From contig NZ_LPZN01000028.1 in NCBI RefSeq assembly GCF_001646655.1, positions 38,474-102,473 of the forward strand: 64,000 nt of DNA, given 5' to 3'. Positions within the stretch are counted from its first letter, which is position 1. Each line of letters starts with the position of its first letter. Positions 21,587-31,348 of this stretch are shown here, piece after piece. The notes under the pieces are model-generated. The model searched no databases. It was not told where the DNA came from and saw only the letters and a list, made by a program, of their open reading frames with translations. A program made the position numbers and the translations under genes. Origin of the DNA: Rhodococcus gordoniae (lineage in GTDB: Bacteria; Actinomycetota; Actinomycetes; Mycobacteriales; Mycobacteriaceae).

Positions 21587-22063
21587 ATGGCACGCATGAC
21601 GGGCAGTTGGCTTTCCGGGCCTGCTGCGGCGCTTCCCCAAGGTCTCCGGCAGGAGCAGGACTATCCCGGGCAGCTGCTCGGCCTCCCCGAGCACGGCCCC
21701 GGTTCCATGGTGCCCACGAGCCGCAGGGTGCTTGCCCTCGTGATCGACTGGTTCATGGCCATGGCGATCGCCGCCGGTCTGGTCGGGGGCAACCCCCTCG
21801 AGAGTCCGCTGCTGTCGTCGTACACCCTGATCATCTGGTTCGTGGTGGGCGTGGGGTGCGTGAGCCTGTTCTCGTTCACGCCGGGGCAGTTCGTCGCCGG
21901 CCTCCAGGTGGCGCGGGTGGACGCTCCCGTGCGAGTGGGCATCGTGCGAGCGCTCGCACGCCAGGTCCTGCTGGTGTTCATCGCTCCGGCGCTCGTCACG
22001 GACGTCGACGGTCGCGGCCTCCAGGACCGCGCCACCGGCACCGCGGTCGTTCGTTCGCGCTGA
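21587..22063 (+). CDS. RDD-family membrane protein
   Basis: A 158-residue integral membrane protein. The RDD signature begins at SRRVLALVIDWFMAMAIAAGL (Arg then Asp, about residues 45-60). A second hydrophobic segment is LIIWFVVGVGCVSLFSFTPGQ, and a third lies around RQVLLVFIAPALVTDVDGRGLQDR. The last block, with its conserved Asp and Arg, matches the family's C-terminal motif. RDD proteins are poorly characterised; some act as Na+/H+ transport components. The ATG at 21587 was chosen over the long upstream frame, which is antisense to glnA1. In mycobacteria a similar gene (Rv2219A) sits beside glnA1. Confidence 0.88.
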   Translation: MARMTGSWLSGPAAALPQGLRQEQDYPGQLLGLPEHGPGSMVPTSRRVLALVIDWFMAMAIAAGLVGGNPLESPLLSSYTLIIWFVVGVGCVSLFSFTPGQFVAGLQVARVDAPVRVGIVRALARQVLLVFIAPALVTDVDGRGLQDRATGTAVVRSR

Positions 22064-22087
22064 CCGCGCGGTCGTTCGTTCGCGCTG
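22043..22087. repeat. 25-bp tandem duplication across the RDD stop codon
   Basis: GCGGTCGTTCGTTCGCGCTG occurs at 22043-22062 and again at 22068-22087. The first copy encodes the final residues of the RDD protein, and the second lies just beyond the TGA. It looks like a small slippage duplication. Confidence 0.8.
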
Positions 22088-22102
22088 GCCCGCCGCCCCT
22101 TC

Positions 22103-22168
22103 TCCGTATACACCGAAGGCCGCCTCTCGTCCCGGGACGAGAGGCGAGCGGCCTTCGGTGTATACGGA
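22103..22168. terminator. Long palindrome acting as bidirectional terminator
   Basis: TCCGTATACACCGAAGGCCGC (22103-22123) pairs with its complement at 22148-22168, and an inner CCTCTCGTCCCGGGACGAGAGG hairpin forms between them. The 66-bp palindrome fills the gap between the convergent RDD and DUF4191 genes. It has no U-tract but is very stable, so it probably serves both. Confidence 0.78.
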
Positions 22169-22171
22169 AGG

Positions 22172-22912
22172 TCAGCGGCGACGCATGGTGCGCTGCACGC
22201 TGCGCATCTTCGCGCCGGCGGGAAGCGGGCCCTTGGGCATGGCCGGACCGGACTTCTTCGAGCTCAGCGCCGACAGACGACCTTCGATGGTGTCCATCCG
22301 CTTGGTGTCGATGTTGCGGGGCAGCTTGTTCAGACGCTTCTGCAACTGGGAGAGCGGGACCTGGCCCTCGTCGTTGCCGACGACGAACTCGTAGATCGGG
22401 GTGTCGCCCACCAGTCGGGCGACCCGCTTCTTCTCCTGGGCCAGCAGACCCTTCACGCGACCGGGGTTGCCCTCACCGACGAGGATCACTCCCGGGCGTC
22501 CGATCACGCGGTGCACGGCGTCGAGCTGGGTGGTGCCCGCGACCGCCTGGGTCACGCGCCACGCGCCCTGCAGGTTGTCGAGCGCCCACGCGGCCGCACC
22601 GGCCTGACCGTCGGCTTTCGAGTACACGCTCTTCTGCACGCGGCGCCCGAAGATGATGAAGGCCGACAGGACGCCGACGAGGATGCCGACCGGCAGCAGG
22701 AACCACTGGATGCCGAAGAGCAGACCGACGACGAAGAACACCACGATCGAACCGACGAGGGCGCCGATCATCCACGGCAGGAGTGCCTTGTCCTCTTTGC
22801 GCTGGATCTGGAACGCCTGCCACAGCTGGGTTCGACGCTCCTTCGACGCCTGCTTGCGTGCGGCCTTCGCCGCGGCCTTCGCTTCCTTGTCGGTCTTGCT
22901 GCCCTTCGCCAT
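22172..22912 (-). CDS. DUF4191 membrane protein
   Basis: A 246-residue protein. The N-terminal about 35 residues are Lys/Ala-rich and charged. Two adjacent membrane segments follow (LPWMIGALVGSIVVFFVVGLLF and FLLPVGILVGVLSAFIIF, about 45-90). The cytosolic C-terminal domain contains WRVTQAVAGTTQLDAVHRVIG and RPGVILVGEGNPGRVKGLL. This is the actinobacterial DUF4191 family (Rv2219), always near lipA/lipB and without known function. The end is Arg-rich. The ATG at 22912 is the natural start. Confidence 0.9.
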   Translation of the reverse strand: MAKGSKTDKEAKAAAKAARKQASKERRTQLWQAFQIQRKEDKALLPWMIGALVGSIVVFFVVGLLFGIQWFLLPVGILVGVLSAFIIFGRRVQKSVYSKADGQAGAAAWALDNLQGAWRVTQAVAGTTQLDAVHRVIGRPGVILVGEGNPGRVKGLLAQEKKRVARLVGDTPIYEFVVGNDEGQVPLSQLQKRLNKLPRNIDTKRMDTIEGRLSALSSKKSGPAMPKGPLPAGAKMRSVQRTMRRR

Positions 22913-22924
22913 GTATTCAAGGAT

Positions 22925-22964
22925 ACGGCCCCGGTGGTGGCACCTTTACCACCACCGGGGCCGT
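22925..22964 (-). terminator. Terminator of the lipB-lipA operon
   Basis: ACGGCCCCGGTGGTGG (22925-22940) and CCACCACCGGGGCCGT (22949-22964) form a perfect 16-bp stem with an 8-nt loop, directly downstream of lipA and upstream of the DUF4191 start. Confidence 0.82.
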
Positions 22965-22981
22965 TACGAACCTGCGCGACG

Positions 22982-23992
22982 TCAGTTGCCGAAGCGCGCG
23001 AGAACCGCGCCGGCTTCCTGGGACGCTGTGCCCTCTTCGGCGAGATGCGCCTGGTCGGCGGGGAGTTCGCGTCCGTGATGAGCCATCGCCTGCGCGTACA
23101 GGCGACCTGCGCGGTACGACGAACGCACCAGCGGTCCGGCCATCACACCGGCGAACCCGATCTCGCGGGCGGTCTCGGAGTGGTCGACGAACTCCTGCGG
23201 CTTGACCCAGCGCTCGACCGGATGGTGCAGCGGGGAGGGCCGCAGGTACTGGGTGATCGTGATGATGTCGCAGCCGGCGTCGTGCAGGTCGTGCAGCGCT
23301 TCGGTGACCTCCTCGGGGGTCTCGCCCATGCCGAGGATGAGGTTGGACTTGGTGACCAGACCGAAGTCGCGGGCCTGCCGGATCACGTCGAGCGACCGCT
23401 CGTAGCGGAAGGCCGGACGGATGCGCTTGAAGATCCGCGGCACGGTCTCGACGTTGTGCGCGAGCACCTCGGGACGCGACTCGAAGACCTCTCGCAGCAG
23501 GTCGGGCTTGCCGTTGAAGTCGGGGATCAGGTTCTCGACGCCGGTGCCCGGATTGAGCGCGTGGATCTGCTTCACCGTCTCGGCGTAGAGCCACGCACCG
23601 CCGTCGGGCAGATCGTCGCGGGCGACGCCGGTGATCGTGGAGTAACGCAGACCCATGGACCGGACCGACTCGGCGACACGGCGCGGCTCGTCGCGGTCGA
23701 GCGCGGCCGGCTTGCCGGTGTCGATCTGGCAGAAGTCGCAGCGCCGGGTGCACTGCTCGCCACCGATGAGGAAGGTCGCCTCGCGGTCTTCCCAGCACTC
23801 GTAGATGTTAGGGCAACCGGCTTCCTCGCACACGGTGTGCAGACCTTCGCGGCGCACCAGGCCTTTGAGGTCGGTGTACTCCGGGCCCATCTTCGCCCGG
23901 GTCTTGATCCAGTTGGGTTTGCGTTCGATCGGCGTCTGTGCGTTTCGGGTCTCGATCCGCAGCAGCTTGCGTCCTTCTGGGGCCACAGTCAC
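22982..23992 (-). CDS. lipA: Lipoyl synthase
   Basis: A 336-residue radical-SAM enzyme that inserts two sulfur atoms into octanoyl-lysine on lipoyl domains. The auxiliary cluster motif is [12 protein letters not shown] near residues 57-68. The radical-SAM cluster motif is CTRRCDFC near residues 83-90, and the C-terminal Ser ligand lies in LVRSSYRA. It acts on the octanoyl groups attached by LipB, whose gene lies 53 bp upstream in the same operon. The GTG at 23992 begins [14 protein letters not shown]. Probable protein substrates encoded or implied nearby are the E2 at 24949-27075 and GcvH (not in the window). Confidence 0.96.
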   Translation of the reverse strand: MTVAPEGRKLLRIETRNAQTPIERKPNWIKTRAKMGPEYTDLKGLVRREGLHTVCEEAGCPNIYECWEDREATFLIGGEQCTRRCDFCQIDTGKPAALDRDEPRRVAESVRSMGLRYSTITGVARDDLPDGGAWLYAETVKQIHALNPGTGVENLIPDFNGKPDLLREVFESRPEVLAHNVETVPRIFKRIRPAFRYERSLDVIRQARDFGLVTKSNLILGMGETPEEVTEALHDLHDAGCDIITITQYLRPSPLHHPVERWVKPQEFVDHSETAREIGFAGVMAGPLVRSSYRAGRLYAQAMAHHGRELPADQAHLAEEGTASQEAGAVLARFGN

Positions 23993-24045
23993 GTCCTCGA
24001 TCGTACGCCGCCGGTCCTGCCCGGATCCGGCGGGTGCGACCGCCC

Positions 24046-24825
24046 TCAGAACCGGCGCGTCGTGAATTCCGGGGTGGTGGTGGGAATTCCGGACGCACCG
24101 ACGGCCTGCTCGAAGGTGACCCGGTCGATGTCGCAGTCGGTCACGGGGATTCGGCCGTCGAGCGCTGCGATGACGGCTTCGGTGACGGCGGGGATCACCT
24201 CGTCGACGGTGACCTCCCGGCCGAGTTCGCCGGTGAGCGACGCGACCCCGGCGTCGCGGATACCGCACGGGACGATCGAGTCGAACGCGTCGAGAGTCGA
24301 GTTGCAGTTGAGTGAGAACCCGTGCATCGCGACCCCGCGTTGCACCCGGATGCCGATCGCGGCGATCTTGCGTTCGGGGAGCCAGTGCCCGTCGCGCAGT
24401 TCGGCGGGAAGCCACACGCCGGACCGTCCGTCCACACGGCCGCACGTCAGGCCCATGTCGGTGCACACACGGATCAGGCCCTGCTCGATGCGGCGCACGT
24501 AACCGACCACGTCGACGGGTTCGGCGAGCTTGACGATGGGATAGCCGACGAGCTGGCCCGGACCGTGCCAGGTGATCTTGCCGCCGCGGTCGACGTCGAT
24601 GACGGGGGTGCCGTCGGTGGGCCGGTCGCCGTCCTCGGTCCGGCGCCCGGCGGTGTAGACGGGTGGGTGTTCGAGCAGCAGCAGGGTGTCGGCGCCGATG
24701 CCGTCGGCGCGCTCGTTCGCGAGTTCGCGCTGCTTCTCCCAGGCCTCGAGATAGCCGATGGTTCCGAGCCGCGCGACAGCGACGGGAGCCGAGTCGGAGC
24801 GGGCGGAAGACGAGGGATCGCTCAT
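24046..24825 (-). CDS. lipB: Octanoyl-[ACP]:protein N-octanoyltransferase
   Basis: A 259-residue transferase that moves octanoate from acyl carrier protein to lipoyl-domain Lys residues. Motifs: [15 protein letters not shown], the loop [17 protein letters not shown], the catalytic Lys in [19 protein letters not shown], and the catalytic Cys in [12 protein letters not shown]. An N-terminal Ser-rich extension precedes the core. The ATG at 24825 was chosen; the longer upstream frame has no ribosome site. It forms the lipB-lipA operon. Confidence 0.96.
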   Translation of the reverse strand: MSDPSSSARSDSAPVAVARLGTIGYLEAWEKQRELANERADGIGADTLLLLEHPPVYTAGRRTEDGDRPTDGTPVIDVDRGGKITWHGPGQLVGYPIVKLAEPVDVVGYVRRIEQGLIRVCTDMGLTCGRVDGRSGVWLPAELRDGHWLPERKIAAIGIRVQRGVAMHGFSLNCNSTLDAFDSIVPCGIRDAGVASLTGELGREVTVDEVIPAVTEAVIAALDGRIPVTDCDIDRVTFEQAVGASGIPTTTPEFTTRRF

Positions 24826-24879
24826 GTTCCTGAACTCTACGCCGCGCGGTACGGCGTGAGCACCCGCGGTGCGGGGACG

Positions 24880-24916
24880 CCGCGGGGGCACCACCTGGTC
24901 GGTGATGCCCCCGCGG
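24880..24916 (-). terminator. Terminator downstream of the E2 gene
   Basis: CCGCGGGGGCA (24880-24890) pairs with TGCCCCCGCGG (24906-24916), 32 bp past the E2 stop on the minus strand. It separates this gene from the lipB promoter region. Confidence 0.75.
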
Positions 24917-24948
24917 ATGTCGTCCGGATCGTCGTCCGGATCCCGGAC

Positions 24949-27075
24949 CTACAGTCCCAGTTCGGACTCGAAGGCGCCCTCCTCGAGACGATGCTTGATC
25001 GTCTTGAGGAAGCGACCTGCGTCGGCACCGTCGATCAGGCGGTGATCGTAGGTGAGCGGCAGGTAGCACATGGACCGCACACCGATCGACTCGTTGCCGG
25101 TCTCGTCGTTCACCACGACGGGACGCTTGACGATCGCGCCGGTACCGAGCATCGCGGCCTGCGGCGGCACGAGGATCGGGGTGTCGAACAACGCGCCCTG
25201 GCTACCGATGTTGGTGATGGTGAAGGTGCCACCGGCCAGCTCGTCGGGCTTGAGACCACCCTTGCGGGCACGCTCGGCGATGTCGGCGATCGCGCGGGCG
25301 AGCTCGGCCAGCGACAGGTCGCCGGCGTTGTGGATCACCGGGGAGAGCAGACCCTGCTCGGTGTCCACGGCGATGCCGAGGTGCTCGGCCGCGTGGTAGG
25401 TGATCTCCTTCTTGCTGTCGTCGAAGGAGGCGTTGATGTTCGGGTGCGCCCGCAGCGCCTCGACGACGGCCTTCGCGAAGAACGGCAGGAAGGTGAGGTT
25501 GACGCCCTCGCGCTCGGAGAACGTCTTCTTCGCCTGTGCGCGCAGCTGAGCGATCTTGGTGACGTCGACCTCGAAGGTCTGGGTGAGCTGCGCGGAGGTC
25601 TGCAGCGACTCGAGGGTCTTCTTCGCCGTGATCTGGCGGATGCGGTTGACCTTCTGGGTCGTGCCGCGCAGCTTGGCGAGCTCGGGACGGACACCCGGAG
25701 CCGGACCGGCGGGAGCAGCGGTCTTCTGCTCGGCGCCGGCGGCCGTGCCACCCTCGGCGGCGGCGAGGACGTCCTGCTTGCGGATGCGGCCGCCCACACC
25801 GGTGCCCTTCACCGCGGACAGGTCCACACCGTGCTGCGAGGCGAGCTTGCGGACCAGCGGGGTGACGTACGGCGTCGCACCGCTCGGGGTGGACTCCTCC
25901 TGCGGCGCGGGTTTCGGAGTCGAAGCCGCGGTACCGACGGGCTTCGGCGCGGGTGCCGGGGTGGCCTGCTCGACCTTCGGCGCCTGCTGCTGGGCGGCGG
26001 GCTTCGGAGCTTCCTGCTTCGGGGCCTCCTGCTTCGGCGCAGGCTTCTCCTCGGCGGGAGCGGATTGCTGGGCCGGAGCGGACTGCTGAGCGGGAGCTTC
26101 GGAACCGATGACGGCGAGCTGTCCGCCGACCTCGACCGTGTCGTCCTCCTGCGCGGTGATCTCGGTGAGGATGCCGGCGACGGGAGAGGGGATCTCGGTG
26201 TCGACCTTGTCGGTGGAGACCTCGAGGAGCGGCTCGTCGACGGCGACCTCGTCGCCGACGGCCTTGAGCCAGCGGGTGACGGTGCCTTCGGTGACCGACT
26301 CGCCCAGTGCCGGCATGGTGACGGGGGTGCCGTCGCCGCTGCCACCCGAGGAAGCGGGCTGCGCAGGCTCGGACGGAGCCGGAGCGGCCTCCTCCGACGG
26401 CGCGGTGGTCGGCTCGACGGCCGGTGCCGGCTCGGCGGGAGCGGACTGCTGGGCCGGAGCGGACTGCTGAGCGGGAGCTTCGGAACCGATGACGGCGAGC
26501 TGTCCGCCGACCTCGACCGTGTCGTCCTCCTGCGCGGTGATCTCGGTGAGGATGCCGGCGACGGGAGAGGGGATCTCGGTGTCGACCTTGTCGGTGGAGA
26601 CCTCGAGGAGCGGCTCGTCGACGGCGACCTCGTCGCCGACGGCCTTGAGCCAGCGGGTGACGGTGCCTTCGGTGACCGACTCGCCCAGTGCCGGCATGGT
26701 GACGGGGGTGCCGTCGCCGCTGCCACCCGAGGAAGCGGGCTGCGCGGGAGCGGATTCGGCGCCGGGTTCCTCCGAGGGAGCCTGCTCGGCCGGTGCCTCT
26801 TCGGCGGCGGGTGCGGAGCCGTCGCCGGCTTCCTCCCCGGCGTCACCGATCACGGCCAGTTCGCCACCGATCTCGACCGTGTCGTCCTCCTGGGCGACGA
26901 TCTTGACCAGCACGCCGGCGGCAGGCGACGGGATCTCGGTGTCGACCTTGTCCGTGGAGACTTCGAGCAGGGGCTCGTCGACTTCGACCGTGTCTCCTTC
27001 CTGCTTGAGCCATCGCGTGACAGTTCCCTCGGTGACGCTCTCACCAAGCGCTGGCATCTGGACGGAGAAGGCCAT
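24949..27075 (-). CDS. sucB: 2-oxoacid dehydrogenase E2, triple-lipoyl dihydrolipoyl acyltransferase
   Basis: A 708-residue E2 (DlaT/SucB type). Three N-terminal lipoyl domains each start [18 protein letters not shown] and carry the lipoylated Lys in [14 protein letters not shown]; approximate positions are 1-80, 130-215 and 257-342. They are joined by Ala/Pro/Gln/Glu-rich linkers. The E1/E3-binding domain (about 420-455, [22 protein letters not shown]) follows, then the catalytic domain ending in [18 protein letters not shown] with the catalytic His and Asp. M. tuberculosis DlaT is shorter, about 553 residues with two lipoyl domains. Domains two and three are almost identical at DNA level, so one arose by recent duplication or gene conversion. 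The ATG at 27075 follows GAGGAG. Confidence 0.94.
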   Translation of the reverse strand: MAFSVQMPALGESVTEGTVTRWLKQEGDTVEVDEPLLEVSTDKVDTEIPSPAAGVLVKIVAQEDDTVEIGGELAVIGDAGEEAGDGSAPAAEEAPAEQAPSEEPGAESAPAQPASSGGSGDGTPVTMPALGESVTEGTVTRWLKAVGDEVAVDEPLLEVSTDKVDTEIPSPVAGILTEITAQEDDTVEVGGQLAVIGSEAPAQQSAPAQQSAPAEPAPAVEPTTAPSEEAAPAPSEPAQPASSGGSGDGTPVTMPALGESVTEGTVTRWLKAVGDEVAVDEPLLEVSTDKVDTEIPSPVAGILTEITAQEDDTVEVGGQLAVIGSEAPAQQSAPAQQSAPAEEKPAPKQEAPKQEAPKPAAQQQAPKVEQATPAPAPKPVGTAASTPKPAPQEESTPSGATPYVTPLVRKLASQHGVDLSAVKGTGVGGRIRKQDVLAAAEGGTAAGAEQKTAAPAGPAPGVRPELAKLRGTTQKVNRIRQITAKKTLESLQTSAQLTQTFEVDVTKIAQLRAQAKKTFSEREGVNLTFLPFFAKAVVEALRAHPNINASFDDSKKEITYHAAEHLGIAVDTEQGLLSPVIHNAGDLSLAELARAIADIAERARKGGLKPDELAGGTFTITNIGSQGALFDTPILVPPQAAMLGTGAIVKRPVVVNDETGNESIGVRSMCYLPLTYDHRLIDGADAGRFLKTIKHRLEEGAFESELGL
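26050..26364 (-). repeat. 315-bp direct repeat, copy 1 (lipoyl domain 3 plus linkers)
   Basis: This segment is repeated 381 bp away at 26431-26745; the only difference I see is one T/C. It encodes one complete lipoyl domain and part of each flanking linker, so it is an exchangeable module inside the E2 gene. Confidence 0.93.
26431..26745 (-). repeat. 315-bp direct repeat, copy 2 (lipoyl domain 2 plus linkers)
   Basis: Partner of 26050-26364. The first lipoyl domain (about 26835-27075) is clearly more diverged, so duplication involved only the second module. Reading frame is kept because the 381-bp offset is a multiple of three. Confidence 0.93.
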
Positions 27076-27130
27076 GTCTGTTGACTCCTCGACGGTTGTG
27101 TTCGTGTGTGTTGAGTTGTACCGACTCGTG

Positions 27131-27164
27131 GTCGCCGACCATTGTGTGGTCGTTGACCATTGTG
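27131..27164. promoter_or_regulatory. Direct repeats upstream of the E2 gene, possible operator
   Basis: GTCGCCGACCATTGTG (27131-27146) and GTCGTTGACCATTGTG (27149-27164) differ at two positions and lie 18 bp apart, 56-90 bp upstream of the E2 start. They may bind a regulator. The rest of 27076-27313 shows no gene. Confidence 0.4.
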
Positions 27165-27313
27165 CGCGGGGCAGGGACCCCGTGCCTGCTGGTTCACGTG
27201 TTCGGTCGGGCCGATACCGGCGGGGCATGGCCACACCCATCCTTGCACCTATCTTTCGGTGACGTTCGGGGAGGGGCGGGTCACTTCACACCGGGGGTTC
27301 GGCTGTTGCCGAT

Positions 27314-27367
27314 CACACCGGTCCTCTCCCTTGCCTCGGGTGAGACCTCCGGAAGAGGACCGGTGTG
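27314..27367 (-). terminator. Terminator of pepB
   Basis: CACACCGGTCCTCT (27314-27327) pairs with AGAGGACCGGTGTG (27354-27367) across a 26-nt loop that contains a small GAGG/CCTC sub-stem. It lies 5 bp beyond the pepB stop on the minus strand. Confidence 0.75.
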
Positions 27368-27372
27368 GGCGA

Positions 27373-28884
27373 TCATCCGTTGGCGGCGACGTCCTCGATC
27401 ACGGCGAGCATCGTGCGCACGGGCACACCGGTGCCACCCTTACCGACGTAACCGAACGGTCCACCGGTGTTGAACGCCGGGCCCGCGACGTCGATGTGGG
27501 CCCACTGCACACCCTCGGGGACGAACTCCTTCAGGAAGATGCCGGCCGTGAGCATGCCTCCCCACCGGTGAGGGGAGACGTTCGCGAGGTCGGCCACACG
27601 GGACTCGAGATCGCCGCGCAGTTCCTTCGGGAAGGGCATCGGCCAGCCGTTCTCCCCGACCTCCTGGGACAGCGCGGCCACGCGGTCGCGGAACTCGTCG
27701 TGACCCATGACGCCCGGGGTCCGGGTGCCGAGGGCGACCATCTGGGCGCCGGTGAGGGTCGCGGTGTCGACGAGGTAGTCGGGATCGTCCTCGCACGCGC
27801 GCACGATGGCGTCGGCGAGGATCAGGCGACCCTCGGCATCGGTATTGATGACCTCGACGGTGGTTCCGCCGTACTGGGTCAGCACGTCGCCCGGCCGCTG
27901 CGCCGTGGACGACGGCATGTTCTCGGCCATCGGCACGGTGGCGGTGACATCGGCGGCGACACCGAGCTTCGCGGCGAGCACGACGGTTGCGATCACCGCG
28001 GCGGCACCGGCCATGTCGGAGGTCATCGCCTCCATACCGGCGGCGGGCTTGATGGAGATGCCGCCGGTGTCGAAGGTGATGCCCTTGCCCACGAGGGCGA
28101 CCTTCGGAGCCTTGCGCTTCTTCGACGAGTAGGACAGGCGCACGAGACGCGGGGGACGCGACGATCCCTTGCCGACGCCGACGATGCCGCCGAAGCCCTT
28201 CTTCTCGAGTGCCTTCTCGTCGAGGACCTCGACCTTCAGCCCGGCGGCCTCGCCGAGGGCCTTCGCCCGCTCGGCGAACTCGGCCGGGAACAGATGGCTG
28301 GGCGGGGTGTTCACGAAGTTCCGGGCCGTCGCGACGGCCTCGGCGATCGCGGTGGCGCGGGTGAGGGCGGACTTGGCGTCGCGGTCGCGGGTCGACGGCA
28401 CCAGCAGCTCCACCCGCGCGACCGGCCGGGCATCCTCCTTCGGCGCGGACTTCTCCGACCGGAACTCGGTGTAGGTGTAGGCGCCGAGCGCGAACCCTTC
28501 CGCCGCGGCACCGAGGTCGACGGCGGACAGCGTGGTCGCGACCGTCTCCACACCTGTCAGTACGCGTGCTGCGGTACCGGCGGAACGGCGGACCTGCTCG
28601 GCGTCGATCTTGTCGGCATCCCCGAGACCGACGGCGAGGACGCTCGCCACGGGCAGCGACGCGGGTGCCGGCACCCGCGTGAGTTCTTCGCTGCGGCCCG
28701 TCGCGCCCACGGCGACCAGGTTGTCGAGCAGTTCACCGAGAACCGCCTCGTCGACCGGTGCGTCACCCGCGAGGATCTCGGGGGTGCCGTCGGCGGAGGT
28801 CAGTCCGATCACGAGTACATCGGCTCGCTCGGATACCGAACCGGCGAGAACGAGTTCGGGAAGATCGGGAGTGGGTGCACTCAC
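27373..28884 (-). CDS. pepB: Leucyl aminopeptidase (M17)
   Basis: A 503-residue cytosolic hexameric di-zinc aminopeptidase. The C-terminal catalytic domain has [20 protein letters not shown] (metal Lys/Asp), [17 protein letters not shown], the M17 signature [13 protein letters not shown], and [13 protein letters not shown] near the end. The N-terminal about 170 residues form the variable macro-like domain. Length is normal for the family. The GTG at 28884 is followed by [14 protein letters not shown]. It is divergent from gcvT across 153 bp. Confidence 0.95.
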   Translation of the reverse strand: MSAPTPDLPELVLAGSVSERADVLVIGLTSADGTPEILAGDAPVDEAVLGELLDNLVAVGATGRSEELTRVPAPASLPVASVLAVGLGDADKIDAEQVRRSAGTAARVLTGVETVATTLSAVDLGAAAEGFALGAYTYTEFRSEKSAPKEDARPVARVELLVPSTRDRDAKSALTRATAIAEAVATARNFVNTPPSHLFPAEFAERAKALGEAAGLKVEVLDEKALEKKGFGGIVGVGKGSSRPPRLVRLSYSSKKRKAPKVALVGKGITFDTGGISIKPAAGMEAMTSDMAGAAAVIATVVLAAKLGVAADVTATVPMAENMPSSTAQRPGDVLTQYGGTTVEVINTDAEGRLILADAIVRACEDDPDYLVDTATLTGAQMVALGTRTPGVMGHDEFRDRVAALSQEVGENGWPMPFPKELRGDLESRVADLANVSPHRWGGMLTAGIFLKEFVPEGVQWAHIDVAGPAFNTGGPFGYVGKGGTGVPVRTMLAVIEDVAANG

Positions 28885-29037
28885 AGGGCATCTCCTTGGA
28901 GCTGATCGGGAACGAGCGAGTCGTTCGCGTGTGGCGTCGTTCGGTGCGAGGGGATCGCCTCGATGTCATCGACCCTAATGACACCGACGCCGGACGTCGC
29001 TGTCGGACACGATGGCGGTGGGATAGCGTCGTACGCC

Positions 29038-30138
29038 ATGAGTGACGAGGAACTGAAGCAGGGGCCCATCCACGCCGTGCACGTCGAACTCGGCGCGACA
29101 TTCGCTCCGTTCGGCGGCTGGGAGATGCCCGTCTCCTACGCGGGGACGGTCGCCGAGCACACGGCCGTGCGCGAGACGGTGGGCCTGTTCGACGTCAGCC
29201 ACCTGGGCAAAGCGCTCGTCGCCGGGCCGGGCGCCGCGGAGTTCCTGAACACGACCCTCACCAACGACCTCTCCAGGATCGCTCCCGGCAAGGCGCAGTA
29301 CACGCTGTGCTGCACCGAGAGCGGCGGTGTGGTCGACGACCTGATCGTCTACTACGTCTCCGACGACGAACTCTTCCTCGTTCCCAACGCGGCCAATACG
29401 GCCACGGTCGTCGAGATGCTGTCCGCGGCGGTGCCCGCGGGCGTCACTGTGACGAACCAGCATCGGGACCACGCGGTGTTCGCCGTCCAGGGGCCGAGGT
29501 CCGCCGACGTCCTCGAAGCGCTGGGACTGCCCACCGACATCGCCTACATGGGGTTCGCCGACGCCGGATACGAGGGTGCTCCGGTGCGGGTGTGCCGCAG
29601 CGGATACACCGGTGAGCGCGGTTTCGAGGTGCTGCCTCGCTGGGACGACGCCGAGCGCGTCTTCCGTGCCCTGCTCGAGGCCGTCCGTGCCCAGGGCGGG
29701 CAGGCCGCGGGTCTCGGTGCCCGCGACACCCTGCGCACCGAGATGGGCTATGCGCTGCACGGACACGAACTGTCCGTGGACATCTCCCCGCTCCAGGCGC
29801 GGGTCGGCTGGGCCGTGGGCTGGAAGAAGCCGCAGTTCTGGGGCCGCGACGCCCTGCTCGGCGAGAAGGAGGCAGGCCCGGCACGGACACTGTGGGGCCT
29901 GCGGGCGCTCGACCGCGGTGTCCTGCGTCAGGATCTGACGGTGCTGCGCGACGGTGCCGAGGTCGGCCGGACCACCTCGGGAACCTTCTCGCCGACCCTC
30001 AAGATCGGCATCGCCCTCGCACTCCTCGACACCGCCGCCGGACTCGCACCCGGCGACGAAGTGAGCGTGGACGTGCGCGGACGGTCGCTGCGCGCCGAAG
30101 TGGTGGCTCCGCCGTTCGTCGAGGACCACACCAGATAG
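29038..30138 (+). CDS. gcvT: Glycine cleavage system T protein (aminomethyltransferase)
   Basis: A 366-residue enzyme that releases ammonia and methylene-THF from the aminomethyl-lipoyl H protein. Motifs: [34 protein letters not shown], a [19 protein letters not shown] strand and [11 protein letters not shown], then [20 protein letters not shown] with the conserved Asp, and the C-terminal beta-barrel. The ATG at 29038 was preferred because the conserved region begins shortly after; an upstream in-frame ATG adds 25 poorly conserved residues. gcvH and gcvP are not in the window. It lies 32 bp upstream of ilvE on the same strand. Confidence 0.95.
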   Translation: MSDEELKQGPIHAVHVELGATFAPFGGWEMPVSYAGTVAEHTAVRETVGLFDVSHLGKALVAGPGAAEFLNTTLTNDLSRIAPGKAQYTLCCTESGGVVDDLIVYYVSDDELFLVPNAANTATVVEMLSAAVPAGVTVTNQHRDHAVFAVQGPRSADVLEALGLPTDIAYMGFADAGYEGAPVRVCRSGYTGERGFEVLPRWDDAERVFRALLEAVRAQGGQAAGLGARDTLRTEMGYALHGHELSVDISPLQARVGWAVGWKKPQFWGRDALLGEKEAGPARTLWGLRALDRGVLRQDLTVLRDGAEVGRTTSGTFSPTLKIGIALALLDTAAGLAPGDEVSVDVRGRSLRAEVVAPPFVEDHTR

Positions 30139-30170
30139 GGCTTCTGCAGGCGGTTGTACCATTGTCCTCC

Positions 30171-31277
30171 ATGACAGGTGTCCTCGAATTCGCCCGCGTC
30201 CAGCATCCTTCACCGAGCTCTGCGGAGCGGCGCCAGGAGGTTCTGTCGAATCCCGGTTTCGGGCAGTACTTCACCGATCACATGGTGTCGATCACCTACA
30301 CCGACGGGATCGGTTGGCACGACGCGAAAGTCGAGCCGTACGCCCCGATCTCCCTGGACCCGGCCGCGATGGTCCTGCACTACGGGCAGGCGATCTTCGA
30401 GGGTCTCAAGGCCTACCGGCAGGCCGACGGCAGCATCGCGTCGTTCCGCGTGACCGCCAATGCCGCGCGCATGAACCGGTCCGCGGAGCGGCTCGCGATG
30501 CCGTACCTGCCGCCGGAGCTGTTCGTGCAGGCGATCACCGAGCTGGTGGAGGTCGACAACGAGTGGGTTCCGGCCGCGGGCGGCGAGGATTCCCTCTACT
30601 TGCGTCCCTTCGCCTTCGCGACCGAGCCGGCTCTCGGCGTGCGGCCCGCGAAGGAGTACACGTTCCTCGTCATCGCGTCCCCGGCGGGTGCCTATTTTCC
30701 GCGTGGCGTGAAGCCGGTCAACGTGTGGCTCTCCCGTGAGTACGTGCGTGCCTCACCGGGCGGCACCGGCGCCGCGAAGTTCGCCGGCAACTATGCGGCG
30801 TCGCTCGTCGCGCAGGCGCACGCGGCCGAACAGGGCTGCGACCAGGTGGTCTGGCTCGATGCCATCGAGCGCAAGTACGTCGAGGAGATGGGCGGCATGA
30901 ACCTGTACTTCGTGTACGGGTCCGGCGCCGACGCGCGCCTGGTCACCCCGGAGCTGTCCGGCTCGCTGCTCCCGGGCATCACCCGCGACTCGTTGCTCAC
31001 CCTCGCCAAGGACTCCGGTCTCGCGGTGGAGGAGCGGCGCATCAGCACCGACGAGTGGCGCGAGAAGGCCGCGAGCGGTGAGATCACCGAGGTGTTCGCG
31101 TGCGGTACCGCGGCGGTCATCACGCCGGTCGGCAGCGTCAAGGACAAGGACGGCGAGTTCACCATCGCCGACGGCGAGCCCGGCCCGATCACGATGGCCC
31201 TGCGCGACACCCTGACGGGCATCCAGCGCGGCACCTTCGCCGACACTCACGGATGGATGACGACACTGCGCAAGTGA
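30171..31277 (+). CDS. ilvE: Branched-chain amino acid aminotransferase
   Basis: A 368-residue fold-type IV PLP enzyme that interconverts Val, Leu and Ile with their 2-oxoacids. Motifs: [27 protein letters not shown] and [15 protein letters not shown], then the Lys forming the PLP aldimine in [27 protein letters not shown], and the phosphate loop [15 protein letters not shown]. Length matches the actinobacterial IlvE class. The start is ATG at 30171. It may be co-transcribed with gcvT and is followed by a strong terminator. Confidence 0.96.
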   Translation: MTGVLEFARVQHPSPSSAERRQEVLSNPGFGQYFTDHMVSITYTDGIGWHDAKVEPYAPISLDPAAMVLHYGQAIFEGLKAYRQADGSIASFRVTANAARMNRSAERLAMPYLPPELFVQAITELVEVDNEWVPAAGGEDSLYLRPFAFATEPALGVRPAKEYTFLVIASPAGAYFPRGVKPVNVWLSREYVRASPGGTGAAKFAGNYAASLVAQAHAAEQGCDQVVWLDAIERKYVEEMGGMNLYFVYGSGADARLVTPELSGSLLPGITRDSLLTLAKDSGLAVEERRISTDEWREKAASGEITEVFACGTAAVITPVGSVKDKDGEFTIADGEPGPITMALRDTLTGIQRGTFADTHGWMTTLRK

Positions 31278-31289
31278 CGTAGCCACCAT

Positions 31290-31326
31290 CGCAAGGGTGC
31301 TGCCGGACTCCGGCAGCACCCTTGCG
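31290..31326 (+). terminator. Intrinsic terminator of ilvE
   Basis: CGCAAGGGTGCTGCCG (31290-31305) and its exact complement (31311-31326) form a 16-bp stem with a 5-nt loop, followed by TCGTTTCC. It also separates ilvE from the convergent cobS. Confidence 0.87.
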
Positions 31327-31348
31327 TCGTTTCCGGAGGGAATGCGAT

